Source: Pseudomonas putida (lineage in GTDB: Bacteria > Pseudomonadota > Gammaproteobacteria > Pseudomonadales > Pseudomonadaceae). From it: a stretch of 64,000 bases of DNA. The translations under genes and the position numbers were made by a program. The notes beneath the pieces are model-generated. The model saw nothing but the letters and a program-made list of their open reading frames with translations. It was not told the origin of the DNA and made no database searches. The stretch lies in the NCBI RefSeq assembly GCF_002906855.1, contig NZ_MINI01000038.1, positions 868,001 to 932,000 on the forward strand. The letters are read 5' to 3'. This document shows, in pieces, positions 24,174 through 32,533 of the stretch (position 1 is the first letter of the stretch; the number at the start of each line of letters is the position of its first letter).

Positions 24174-25184
24174 ATGACCAGCAAGGCCATCTATGTGCAA
24201 CCCGGCGGCGGCTACGACAAGGTCGAAGTCGGCACCTGCGAGGCCCCAGCGCCCAAGGCCGGCGAGATCACTGTGCAGCTGCATGCCAGCTCCCTCAACT
24301 ATCACGACTTCGCCGTGGTCAGCGGCATGTGGGGGCCGAGCGAGCGGCGCATTCCCATGGCCGACGGCGCCGGCGAAGTGGTGGCGGTCGGCGCGGGCGT
24401 GAGTGAATTCAAGGTCGGCGACAACGTGGTCAGTACCTTCTTCCCCGACTGGCTGGACGGCCAGGCGAACGTCGAAGGCTTTGGCCGGGTGCCCGGCGAT
24501 GGCATCGACGGCTACGCGCGCGAACAGGTGACCGCTCTTGCTACCGCCTTCACGCTGGCCCCCCAAGGCTTCAGCCACGCCGAGGCTGCGACCCTGACCA
24601 CGGCCGGTCTCACCGCCTGGCGCACATTGATGAGCGATGACCACCTCAAGCCGGGTGACACGGTGTTGGTGCAGGGCACTGGCGGTGTGTCGATCTTCGC
24701 CCTGCAGTTCGCCAAGCTGGCGGGGGCCACGGTTATCGCCACGTCGTCCAGCGACGCCAAGCTCGAGCGCCTGAAGGCCCTCGGCGCCGACCACCTGATC
24801 AACTACAAGAGCACCCCGGCCTGGGGCGAGAAGGCGCGTGAACTGACGGGCAATCGCGGCGTCGATCATGTGATCGAAGTGGGTGGGCCGGCGACCCTGG
24901 AGCAGTCGATGATCGCTGCGCGCATCGGTGGGCACGTGTCGCTGATCGGCATTCTCACCGGCGTGGCCGGGCAGCTGCCGCTGGTGCAGGCACTGGTGCG
25001 GCAGATCCGCCTGCAAGGTGTGCTGGTGGGCAGCCGTGCGCAGCAGCAGGCGATGGTGCGGGCGATCGACGCCAATGGCTTGCGGCCGGTGGTGGACAAG
25101 CATTTCGAACTGGAGCAGATCGTCGAAGCGTTCCGCTATCAGGAGAGCAACCGGCATTTCGGCAAGATCTGTCTGACCTGGTAA
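24174..25184 (+). CDS. Zinc-independent MDR family oxidoreductase (quinone reductase-like)
   Basis: A 336-residue medium-chain reductase. The GroES-like N-terminal domain includes LHASSLNYHDFAVVSGMW and GAGEVVAVGAGVSEFKVGD; the Rossmann fold has VLVQGTGGVSIFALQFAKLAGATVIATSSSDAKLERLKALGADHLINY. The Cys/His/Glu ligands of Zn alcohol dehydrogenases are missing, so it is a zinc-free NAD(P)H quinone or enone reductase type. The ATG at 24174 follows GGAGCC at about eight bases. Convergent with the GntR gene that follows. Confidence 0.88.
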   Translation: MTSKAIYVQPGGGYDKVEVGTCEAPAPKAGEITVQLHASSLNYHDFAVVSGMWGPSERRIPMADGAGEVVAVGAGVSEFKVGDNVVSTFFPDWLDGQANVEGFGRVPGDGIDGYAREQVTALATAFTLAPQGFSHAEAATLTTAGLTAWRTLMSDDHLKPGDTVLVQGTGGVSIFALQFAKLAGATVIATSSSDAKLERLKALGADHLINYKSTPAWGEKARELTGNRGVDHVIEVGGPATLEQSMIAARIGGHVSLIGILTGVAGQLPLVQALVRQIRLQGVLVGSRAQQQAMVRAIDANGLRPVVDKHFELEQIVEAFRYQESNRHFGKICLTW

Positions 25185-25223
25185 CCCGCCTGATGCGCTC
25201 CCACAAGGGCAAGGGGCAGCTTG

Positions 25224-25922
25224 TCAGTCTGGCAGCAGGCGATCCCGGCTGTTGGACAGGTGCAGGCAGATCGCCGCCCGCGCCGCGTCCGGGTCCTGCC
25301 GGCGGATGGCGTTGAGGATCGCCTCATGCTCAAGGTTGGCCAGGTAAGCATGCCGCGCCAGCTTGGCCCCGGTGCGCTCGGCCAGGGCCATGCGGTTACG
25401 CGGGATCAAGCCGTTGCCCAGCTGCGCCATCATCTCGCTGAAATACAGGTTGCCGGTGGCCTCGGCGATCAACAGGTGAAAGCGCCGGTCCGCCTCGATA
25501 CAGCTGTCCCCGGCAGCCGCCAAGTCCTGATAGTCATCCAGCGCCTTGCGCATGCGTGCCAGGTGCTCGTCACTGCGGCGCACGGCGGCGAGGGCGGCCG
25601 CCTGGCCCTCCAGACCGATGCGCAGCTCCAGCAGGTCGCGCACGCTGGCGGCATTTTCCGCTCCCACGCGCAAACCCGCCTGGCCCTGGCGCTCCATCAC
25701 GAAGGTACCGATGCCGTGGCGCGGTTCCACCAGGCCTGAGGCCTGCAATTTCGACAGTGCTTCGCGGACCACGGTGCGGCTGACGCCATGCTCGCGCACC
25801 AGGGTGTTCTCCGATGGCAGCTTGTCCCCGGGTTTGAAGGTACCCAGCAGGATCTGCTGGGTCAGGCTCGACACCAGGTCATGGGCACGGCTGTGGCTGC
25901 GTTTGGCGGGGGAAGTGTCCAT
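25224..25922 (-). CDS. GntR/FadR-family (FCD) transcriptional regulator of the glucarate locus
   Basis: A 232-residue regulator. The winged helix is at about 12-78 (LPSENTLVREHGVSRTVVREALSKLQASGLVEPRHGIGTFV), followed by the all-helical FCD effector domain with the metal-binding pattern (D in EADRRFHLLIAEATGN, later His residues in LANLEHEAI and ICLHLSN). It is divergent from an MFS transporter and gudD, so it most likely controls hexarate uptake and catabolism, with a sugar acid as inducer. Two TTGTCGTACAA-like sites in the divergent region are candidate operators. Confidence 0.87.
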   Translation of the reverse strand: MDTSPAKRSHSRAHDLVSSLTQQILLGTFKPGDKLPSENTLVREHGVSRTVVREALSKLQASGLVEPRHGIGTFVMERQGQAGLRVGAENAASVRDLLELRIGLEGQAAALAAVRRSDEHLARMRKALDDYQDLAAAGDSCIEADRRFHLLIAEATGNLYFSEMMAQLGNGLIPRNRMALAERTGAKLARHAYLANLEHEAILNAIRRQDPDAARAAICLHLSNSRDRLLPD

Positions 25923-25943
25923 GGAAATTCCGGATAGGGTTGC

Positions 25944-25954
25944 TTGTACGATAA
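25944..25954. promoter_or_regulatory. Candidate GntR operator, copy near the regulator gene
   Basis: The complement strand reads TTATCGTACAA, one base different from the site at 26089. FadR-branch GntR proteins favour TNGTNNNACNA. Its position 22 bases before the gntR start codon fits autoregulation. Confidence 0.45.
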
Positions 25955-26088
25955 GTTAACCAATAAAAATAATTTCTGCCTGGTTTTTCTCTGCACGGTA
26001 CAAGGCTGTTAATTACGTTGTCGGCATATTCGGCGCCATGTTGCGATTTATAAGCTTGTATTTTGCTATTTAAGCGATATTTGGCTCC

Positions 26089-26099
26089 TTGTCGTACAA
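26089..26099. promoter_or_regulatory. Candidate GntR operator, copy near the transporter gene
   Basis: TTGTCGTACAA is a perfect TTGT-N3-ACAA inverted repeat and matches the FadR-type consensus TNGTNNNACNA. It lies about 80 bases before the MFS start codon, in the divergent region shared with the GntR gene. Confidence 0.55.
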
Positions 26100-26180
26100 C
26101 CTCGCTGCGCATATGCTCCATCCCACTGTCATGTCAGACAACCTCGACCCGCACAAAAACAATTAGTGGGAGATCCACCC

Positions 26181-27533
26181 GTGAACGACACCCTCGCTCC
26201 GTCTGCCCGGAATGAAGGCGACGCTTTGGCCAGTGCCGTGGCCAAGGTCAAACGCCACGTCCTGCCGCTGTTCGTCATCATGTTCATCGTCAACTACCTC
26301 GACCGCGTCAACATCGGCTTCGTCCGCCCGCACCTGGAAAGCGACCTGGGTATCAGTGCCGCCGCCTTTGGTTTCGGCGCCGGGCTGTTCTTCATCGGCT
26401 ACGCGCTGTTCGAAGTGCCCTCGAACATGCTGCTGCAAAAGGTCGGTGCGCGGCTGTGGTTGACCCGCATCATGTTCACCTGGGGCCTGGTGGCCACCGC
26501 CATGGCCTTCGTCCAGAACGAAACCCAGTTCTACGTGCTGCGCTTCCTGTTGGGCGTGGCCGAGGCGGGCTTCTTCCCTGGCGTGATCTACTACTTCACC
26601 CGCTGGCTGCCGGCCGCCGAGCGCGGCAAGGCGATAGCCATCTTCCTCAGTGGCTCTGCCTTGGCGTCGTTGATTTCCGGGCCGCTGGCCGGCGCGCTGA
26701 TGCAGATCCAGGGCCTGGGCCTGCATGGCTGGCAGTGGATGCTGTTCATCGAAGGCATGGCCTCGGTGACCCTGTGCTTCTTCGTGTTCTTCTGGCTCGA
26801 CTCCAAGCCGCAGGATGCCAAGTGGCTGAGCCAGGCCGAACAGGACGCGCTGGTAGCGACCATCGACCGCGAGCAGCGTGAGCGTGAAGCCATCGGTGCG
26901 GTGAAACCTTCGGCCTGGAGCCTGCTCAAGGACCGCCAGATCGTGCTGTTCTGCCTGATCTACTTCTGCATCCAGCTGACCATCTACGCCGCCACCTTTT
27001 GGCTGCCAAGCATCATCAAGCGCATGGGCGACCTCAGCGACCTGCAGGTCGGCTTCTTCAACTCGATCCCGTGGCTGATCTCGATCATCGCCATGTACGC
27101 CTTCGCTGCTGGCTCAACGCGTTGGAAGTTCCAGCAGGCCTGGGTTGCCGGTGCCTTGATAGTCGCCGCCATCGGCATGTTCATGTCCACCACCGGCGGC
27201 CCGGTGTTCGCCTTCGTCGCCGTGTGCTTCGCCGCCATCGGCTTCAAGTCGGCCTCGTCGCTGTTCTGGCCGATTCCTCAAGGCTACCTGGACGCCCGTA
27301 TCGCCGCGGCCGTGATCGCCCTGATCAACTCGGTCGGCAACCTCGGCGGCTTCGTCGCCCCTACCACTTTCGGCCTGCTCGAGCAGCAGACTGGGTCGAT
27401 CCAGGGCGGGCTGTATGGCCTGGCCGTGACCTCGGTGCTGGCGGCCATCGCCATCTTCTTCGTACGCATTCGCCCCAAAGGCGCTCCCGTTGACGACCTC
27501 AAGGCGCCTTCGGCCTTGGGCCAGACCCACTGA
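26181..27533 (+). CDS. MFS transporter (ACS family), probable hexarate permease
   Basis: A 450-residue major facilitator protein with 12 predicted helices. [22 protein letters not shown] is the typical N-terminal part of the anion:cation symporter family (GudP, phthalate permease). Between helices 6 and 7 lies a charged cytosolic loop ([21 protein letters not shown]). It precedes gudD by 19 bases, so glucarate or galactarate is the likely substrate. A GTG start at 26181 is chosen because GGGAGA lies about eight bases upstream; a GTG at 26166 is in frame but has no such site. Confidence 0.87.
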   Translation: MNDTLAPSARNEGDALASAVAKVKRHVLPLFVIMFIVNYLDRVNIGFVRPHLESDLGISAAAFGFGAGLFFIGYALFEVPSNMLLQKVGARLWLTRIMFTWGLVATAMAFVQNETQFYVLRFLLGVAEAGFFPGVIYYFTRWLPAAERGKAIAIFLSGSALASLISGPLAGALMQIQGLGLHGWQWMLFIEGMASVTLCFFVFFWLDSKPQDAKWLSQAEQDALVATIDREQREREAIGAVKPSAWSLLKDRQIVLFCLIYFCIQLTIYAATFWLPSIIKRMGDLSDLQVGFFNSIPWLISIIAMYAFAAGSTRWKFQQAWVAGALIVAAIGMFMSTTGGPVFAFVAVCFAAIGFKSASSLFWPIPQGYLDARIAAAVIALINSVGNLGGFVAPTTFGLLEQQTGSIQGGLYGLAVTSVLAAIAIFFVRIRPKGAPVDDLKAPSALGQTH

Positions 27534-27552
27534 TGACTGCGAGACAACAACC

Positions 27553-28908
27553 ATGAACATGCAGACCAATCCCGCCGTTCACACCAGCACCCCCGTTGTC
27601 ACCGACCTGCGGGTGATCCCCGTGGCTGGCCACGACAGCATGCTGCTCAACCTCAGTGGCGCCCATGGCCCGTACTTCACCCGCAACGTCGTAGTGCTGC
27701 GCGACAGTGCCGGCAACACCGGGCTGGGCGAAGTACCCGGTGGCGAGAAGATCCGCCAGACCCTGGAAGACGCCCGCAATCTGGTGGTCGGCCAGCCGAT
27801 CGGCCACTACCAGCGCGTGCTCAACGCCATGCGCCAGACCTTCGCCAACCGCGATTCCGCCGGCCGCGGCCTGCAGACCTTCGACCTGCGCATCACCGTG
27901 CACGCGGTGACGGCCATCGAGTCGGCGCTGCTCGACCTGCTCGGCCAGCACCTCAACGTGCCAATGGCGGCACTGCTGGGTGAAGGCCAGCAGCGCGAAG
28001 CAGTAAAAATGCTCGGCTACCTGTTCTACATTGGTGACCGCCAGCAGACCGACCTGGCCTATCGCAACGAAGCCGACGCCGATGACGACTGGTTCCGCCT
28101 GCGTCACGAAAAGGCCCTGACCCCGGAAGCGGTGGTGCGCCTTGCTGAAGCGGCCAAGCAGCGCTATGGCTTCAGCGACTTCAAGCTCAAGGGTGGGGTG
28201 CTACGGGGTGAAGAGGAAATGGAAGCGGTGACGGCCCTGGCCGAACGCTTCCCCGAAGCGCGCATCACCCTCGACCCGAACGGCGCCTGGTCACTGAAGG
28301 AAGCCATCGCCCTGTGCCGCGACAAGCACGATGTGCTGGCCTACGCCGAAGACCCGTGCGGTGCCGAGAACGGCTATTCGGGCCGTGAGGTGATGGCTGA
28401 GTTTCGCCGTGCCACCGGCCTGCCGACCGCCACCAACATGATCGCCACCGACTGGCGGCAGATGGGCCATGCGATCCAGTTGCAGTCGGTGGACATCCCC
28501 TTGGCCGACCCGCATTTCTGGACTTTGCAGGGTTCGGTGCGGGTGGCGCAGATGTGCAACGATTGGGGCCTGACCTGGGGCTCGCACTCGAACAACCACT
28601 TCGATATTTCGTTGGCGATGTTCACCCAAGTGGCGGCGGCAGCGCCGGGGGAAATCACGGCCATCGATACCCACTGGATCTGGCAGGACGGCCAGCGCCT
28701 GACCCGTGAGCCGCTGCGCATCGTCGACGGCCATGTGCGTGTGCCGGAGCGTCCGGGGTTGGGGGTGGAGTTGGATGAGGACCAGTTGGCCAAGGCCCAT
28801 GAGTGCTACCGCAACATGGGGTTGGGGGCGCGGGATGATAGCGTCGCGATGCAGTTCCTGATTCCGGGTTGGAGTTTCGACAACAAACGGCCTTGCCTGG
28901 TGCGTTAA
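27553..28908 (+). CDS. gudD: Glucarate dehydratase
   Basis: A 451-residue enolase-superfamily enzyme that removes water from D-glucarate to give 5-keto-4-deoxyglucarate. Catalytic residues of the glucarate dehydratase subgroup are visible: K211-x-K213 in FKLKGG, D241 and N243 in LDPNGAW, E266 in AEDPCG and N295 in TNMIATDW (metal site), and the His-Asp dyad H345 in GSHSNNHF with D319 in LADPHF. The ATG at 27553 is 19 bases after the MFS gene. The usual next enzymes of the pathway (5-dehydro-4-deoxyglucarate dehydratase, ketoglutarate semialdehyde dehydrogenase) are not found in this window. Confidence 0.93.
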   Translation: MNMQTNPAVHTSTPVVTDLRVIPVAGHDSMLLNLSGAHGPYFTRNVVVLRDSAGNTGLGEVPGGEKIRQTLEDARNLVVGQPIGHYQRVLNAMRQTFANRDSAGRGLQTFDLRITVHAVTAIESALLDLLGQHLNVPMAALLGEGQQREAVKMLGYLFYIGDRQQTDLAYRNEADADDDWFRLRHEKALTPEAVVRLAEAAKQRYGFSDFKLKGGVLRGEEEMEAVTALAERFPEARITLDPNGAWSLKEAIALCRDKHDVLAYAEDPCGAENGYSGREVMAEFRRATGLPTATNMIATDWRQMGHAIQLQSVDIPLADPHFWTLQGSVRVAQMCNDWGLTWGSHSNNHFDISLAMFTQVAAAAPGEITAIDTHWIWQDGQRLTREPLRIVDGHVRVPERPGLGVELDEDQLAKAHECYRNMGLGARDDSVAMQFLIPGWSFDNKRPCLVR

Positions 28909-28915
28909 GGCATCC

Positions 28916-28995
28916 GGCCTCTTCGCGGGACGAGCCCGCTCCTACAGGATTTGCGTCACATCCGGGATGTGCACTGAACCTGTAGGAGCGGGCTT
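28916..28995. repeat. REP pair with truncated second copy
   Basis: The first copy (from 28916, core GAGCCCGCTCCTACAGG) matches the REP at 24030. The second copy begins CCTGTAGGAGCGGGCTTG and then stops abruptly at about 28995, where the gudP remnant starts; the expected continuation TCCCGCGAA is absent. The breakpoint therefore lies inside the REP. Confidence 0.8.
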
Positions 28996-29463
28996 GAAGA
29001 GCTGGACTACATGCGTGAAGGCGGTGCCCTGGTCGACCAGGAAAAGGAACGCAAGAAGGCCAAGAGCAAACCGACCCGCGCCGAACTTGCGCAGCTGTTC
29101 ACCAGCCGCAACCTGTGGGCGGTGTACCTGGGCCAGTACTGCATCACCGCACTCACCTACTTCTTCATCACCTGGTTCCCGATCTACCTGATCAAGGGCC
29201 GTGGCATGACCATCATGGAAGCCGGCTGGGTCGCTGCGCTGCCAGCCATCTGCGGTTTCACCGGCGGCATTCTCGGCGGCTTCGTTTCAGACTGCCTGAT
29301 CCGCCGCGGCGTGCACCCGTCCAGGGCGCGCAAGACTCCGTTCGTGATCGGCATGGCGCTGTCCACCAGCCTGGTGCTGGCCAACTATGTGGACGGTAAC
29401 GCGGCAGTGATTGCCCTGATGACCCTGGCCTTCTTCGGCAAGGGCCTGGCGGCGGTGGGCTGG
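28996..29463 (+). pseudogene. gudP: Internal fragment of a GudP-type glucarate MFS transporter
   Basis: A frame of about 156 codons encodes the middle of an MFS transporter: EELDYMREGGALVDQE (cytosolic loop), LWAVYLGQYCITALTYFFITWFPIYLIKGRGM, GGFVSDCLIRRGVHPSRARK and LAFFGKGLAAVGW. This matches the central loop and helices 7-10 of GudP-like proteins. The first six helices and the last ones are missing on both sides. The 5' edge abuts a truncated REP and the 3' edge passes into unrelated sequence after the GW codons. The ATG at 29011 is a chance internal Met, so no working product is expected. Confidence 0.83.
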
Positions 29464-29782
29464 TGCCCGGCCGAAACACATCCAAATGAAAAACAAAAGC
29501 GTCAGACGGCCCGCTGGCGTGATCGGATAAGCCATTCGCGACATCTGGCGTTTATGGAAATGCGCTGTCGTGATCGAACAGTTCCGAGGCGTTCTCGTGT
29601 AATTTCCCACAGCCTCGCGGGGCTTAAATGAAGCCCGAACCACACCGGCATCTTGCTCTGTGACGTGTGCCAAAGATCAACAACAGAGCACCAGCAACGT
29701 GTCGACTTCTTGAATTGAAAGGAGATATTTTCGCCTACGCCTGCCCGTCCTTCCTTGTGTCAGCAAAAAGAGAACAAGATCA
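29464..29782. other. Gap between gudP remnant and permease gene
   Basis: No recognisable gene. The frame of the remnant stays open to 29631 but its sequence (Arg/His-rich) is not protein-like. The last 150 bases are presumably the promoter and leader of the permease gene at 29783; no clear -10/-35 pair was identified by eye. Confidence 0.5.
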
Positions 29783-31174
29783 ATGAACACCGTGGGATCT
29801 GATGGCAACCTTGCACAAGGTTTCAAGCCACGTCATGTAACGATGCTGTCGATTGCGGGCATTATCGGTGCAGGACTTTTCGTAGGCTCCGGGCACGCCA
29901 TCGCGGCGGCCGGGCCAGCCACCATACTTTCGTACTTCGTGGCCGGGACCCTGGTGGTGCTGGTCATGCGCATGCTCGGCGAAATGGCTGTGGCACACCC
30001 AGACACGGGATCGTTCTCCACCTACGCTGACCAGGCCATCGGCCGCTGGGCCGGCTATACCATCGGCTGGTTGTACTGGTGGTTCTGGGTGCTGGTGATC
30101 CCGATCGAGGCACTGGCGGCAGGGCATGTGCTCAACGCCTGGTTCCCCGACATCCCAAGCTGGATCTTCGCCCTCGCCTCAGTGCTGTTGCTGGCCGGCA
30201 CCAACCTGTTCAGCGTGGCCAAGTACGGCGAGTTCGAGTTCTGGTTCGCCATCCTCAAGGTTACGGCGATTCTCGGTTTCATCGGCCTCGGTTTTGCCGC
30301 GCTGATGGGGTGGCTGCCCAACCGTGAAGTCAGCGGCCTGAGCGGGCTGATGGCCGAACATGGCGGTTTCGCGCCGAAAGGCTGGTCGGCGGTGGTCGGA
30401 GCGTTCATCACCGTGATGTTCAGCTTCATCGGCACCGAGGCCGTGACCATCGCCGCTTCCGAATCCAGCGACCCGTCGCGCAATATCGCCAAGGCCACCC
30501 GCTCGGTGATCTGGCGGATCAGCACCTTCTACATCCTGTCGATCTTCGTGATCATCTCTGTGGTGCCGTGGAACGACCCGCAGCTGGCAGTGGTGGGGTC
30601 GTACCAGCGCGCGCTGGAAATCATGAACATCCCCAACGCTGCCTTCATGGTCGACCTGGTGGTGTTGGTGGCCGTGACCAGTTGCATGAACTCGTCGATC
30701 TACATCGCCTCGCGGATGATGTACTCGCTGGCCAAGCGCGGCGACGCCCCGGCGTTCCTCAACAAGACCTCCAAGGTCGGCGTGCCACGTTCCGCAGTGT
30801 TCGGCAGCACCCTGATCGGCGCCGGCATTGCCGTGCTGAACTACTTCGCACCCAAGGGCGTGTTCGAGTTCCTGCTGGCCAGCTCCGGCGCCATCGCGTT
30901 GCTGGTGTACATGGTCATCGCCATCTCCCAGCTGCGCATGCGCCGCCGCCTGGAGCGCGAGAACACCGAGCTCAAGTTCCGCATGTGGCTGTTCCCGTAC
31001 CTGACCTGGGCGGTGATCATCTTCATCGCCGGCGCGCTGGCGGTGATGATGTACACGCCTGAGCACCGGGCGGAAGTGAGTTCGACCTTGGGCCTGGCGA
31101 TCGTGATTTCCTTCCTGGGGATCGTCACCTCCCGGGGCCATGCGCGAACGGTGGGGGCGCGGTCGATGGGGTGA
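29783..31174 (+). CDS. gabP: Amino acid permease, GabP-type (GABA permease)
   Basis: A 463-residue APC-superfamily transporter with 12 helices. GFKPRHVTMLSIAGIIGAGLFVGSG at the start and LGEMAVAHPDTGSFSTYADQAIG are the amino-acid-permease signature; the rest (FSFIGTEAVTIAASESSDPSRNIAKA) matches the AAT family branch with GabP. The assignment to gamma-aminobutyrate rests on overall resemblance and could be another amino acid. The start is at 29783 behind AGAGAAC. A hairpin with a T-run follows the stop. Confidence 0.82.
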   Translation: MNTVGSDGNLAQGFKPRHVTMLSIAGIIGAGLFVGSGHAIAAAGPATILSYFVAGTLVVLVMRMLGEMAVAHPDTGSFSTYADQAIGRWAGYTIGWLYWWFWVLVIPIEALAAGHVLNAWFPDIPSWIFALASVLLLAGTNLFSVAKYGEFEFWFAILKVTAILGFIGLGFAALMGWLPNREVSGLSGLMAEHGGFAPKGWSAVVGAFITVMFSFIGTEAVTIAASESSDPSRNIAKATRSVIWRISTFYILSIFVIISVVPWNDPQLAVVGSYQRALEIMNIPNAAFMVDLVVLVAVTSCMNSSIYIASRMMYSLAKRGDAPAFLNKTSKVGVPRSAVFGSTLIGAGIAVLNYFAPKGVFEFLLASSGAIALLVYMVIAISQLRMRRRLERENTELKFRMWLFPYLTWAVIIFIAGALAVMMYTPEHRAEVSSTLGLAIVISFLGIVTSRGHARTVGARSMG

Positions 31175-31191
31175 TTGAGTTCACCTTGCAA

Positions 31192-31232
31192 CAAGGGCGA
31201 GGGCACCAGTGGATGGGTGCCCTTGTTTTTTT
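31192..31232 (+). terminator. Rho-independent terminator after the permease gene
   Basis: GGGCACC (31201-31207) pairs with GGTGCCC (31216-31222), extended by flanking A-T pairs, and is followed by a run of T at 31226-31232. It begins 18 bases after the stop codon. Confidence 0.8.
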
Positions 31233-31249
31233 GTGTTCGGCGATATTGA

Positions 31250-31500
31250 TTCAGCGCCTATGAGATCGAGCGCCGCCCGCGCGGCGCATCGCGAGCTTTG
31301 CTCGCTCCTACGTTTGTTTCAGGCCAGTGACGCCTGTGGCAGACGCGCGCGACCGCCTTGTTTGTTCCACGCGATATTGCGCCATGCGCCAAGGCGTCCG
31401 CGCACAAATCCCACAGGACTAACTGGCCCGAAACAAACGTGGGAGCGAGCAAAGCTCGCGATGCGCCGCGCGGGCGGCGCTCGATCTGCTAGGCGCTGAA
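31250..31500. repeat. Large inverted repeat, 79-bp arms, about 250 bp in total
   Basis: The left arm 31250-31328 and right arm 31422-31500 are reverse complements with only four mismatches. Within each arm are smaller palindromes (CGAGCTTTGCTCG, GCGCCGCCCGCGCGGCGC). The roughly 93-base centre also has partial dyad symmetry (CCAGT/CCTGTGG words). The whole could fold into one long hairpin. It lies between the GabP-type terminator and the end of the LysR gene and carries no ORF of its own, like a MITE or other non-autonomous element. Confidence 0.9.
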
Positions 31501-31565
31501 AATGTTGTGGTGCACGCCTGCCAGCGATAAAAGTCTCACCAGTGGTGAGACAATTTATTCGAGGT

Positions 31566-32429
31566 CTAGTCGCTTACCATCTCGATGTACCTGTTCACAG
31601 CCGGCGCTTTCTCGAAGCGCCGATGCACCAGGCTCAACCACGAGCTGGCCTGGCAATCGGCAATCCGCCGGTAGTTCACCTGCGGCAGGCTGATGCGCTG
31701 CACCACCGACTCCGGCACCACGGCGATCCCTTGCCCCAGCGATACCAAGGTAATCACCGCCACCAGGCTGCCCGGCTGCGGCCCCAGCCGTGGGACGAAG
31801 CCACCCTGCGCCGCCACTTCCAGCGTGCCGGAAATCTGTTCGGGCAGAATGAAGGTCTCGTTGGCCAGGCGCGCTGCCGGAATCTGCGGCAGTTCGTTGA
31901 TCCGCAAGCTGGCGGGCAGGGCGAGCACGAAACCTTCCTGATGCAGGGCGATGGCTTCGAGTTCTTCCGGCAGCTCCATCGGTGAACGCACATAAGCCAG
32001 GTCGAGCAAGCCATCACGCACCATGTCCGGCAGCTCGGCCATGGGCAGTTCACGAATGTTCAGGCGCACTCCGGGGTGGGCATCACTGAAGCTGATCACC
32101 TGCCGCTGCAACATGCCCGAATACGCCGCCGACGCCACGTAGCCCAGCTCGATACGCCCGCTGTCACCCCGCCCGGCACGCTGCGCACCCAGTTGCGCGG
32201 CATCGAACTGGCGCACCGCCTGCTCGGCCTCGATCAGCAGCGCCTGGCCGGCAGCGGTGAGGTTCACTTCGCGCTGATTGCGCTCGAACAGCCGTACGCC
32301 CAGTTCGCGTTCCATGTCCTGAATCTGCCGGCTGAGAGTGGGCGGGGCGATGCCCAGCTGCTCGGCGGCACGGGTGAAGTGACCGTGGCGGGCGACGCAG
32401 AGGAAGTAGCGGAAGTGACGGATTTCCAT
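31566..32429 (-). CDS. LysR-family transcriptional regulator
   Basis: A 287-residue regulator. The winged HTH occupies residues 1-60 (MEIRHFRYFLCVARHGHFTRAAEQLGIAPPTLSRQI, then ERELGVRLFERNQREVNLTAAG). The effector-binding domain (about 90-285) has the usual ELPDMVRDGLLDLAYVR and LVSLGQGIAVVPES segments. It is divergent from the DHA2 MFS gene, which it probably controls; the effector is unknown. Confidence 0.9.
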   Translation of the reverse strand: MEIRHFRYFLCVARHGHFTRAAEQLGIAPPTLSRQIQDMERELGVRLFERNQREVNLTAAGQALLIEAEQAVRQFDAAQLGAQRAGRGDSGRIELGYVASAAYSGMLQRQVISFSDAHPGVRLNIRELPMAELPDMVRDGLLDLAYVRSPMELPEELEAIALHQEGFVLALPASLRINELPQIPAARLANETFILPEQISGTLEVAAQGGFVPRLGPQPGSLVAVITLVSLGQGIAVVPESVVQRISLPQVNYRRIADCQASSWLSLVHRRFEKAPAVNRYIEMVSD

Positions 32430-32533
32430 GCGGTGTTACCTGCAGGCTAATGACGCGGTCCCTTGAGGCTAACAAGCTTCGGGGATGGTGGCATTAAGGT
32501 AAGTGCAACCCTCTCGCCTCCTGGAGCCCATCC

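Noticed and set aside
29011..29631. ORF of 206 codons as an intact small transporter
   Set aside because: It contains only the middle of a GudP-type MFS protein and ends in non-homologous sequence; treated as a pseudogene.
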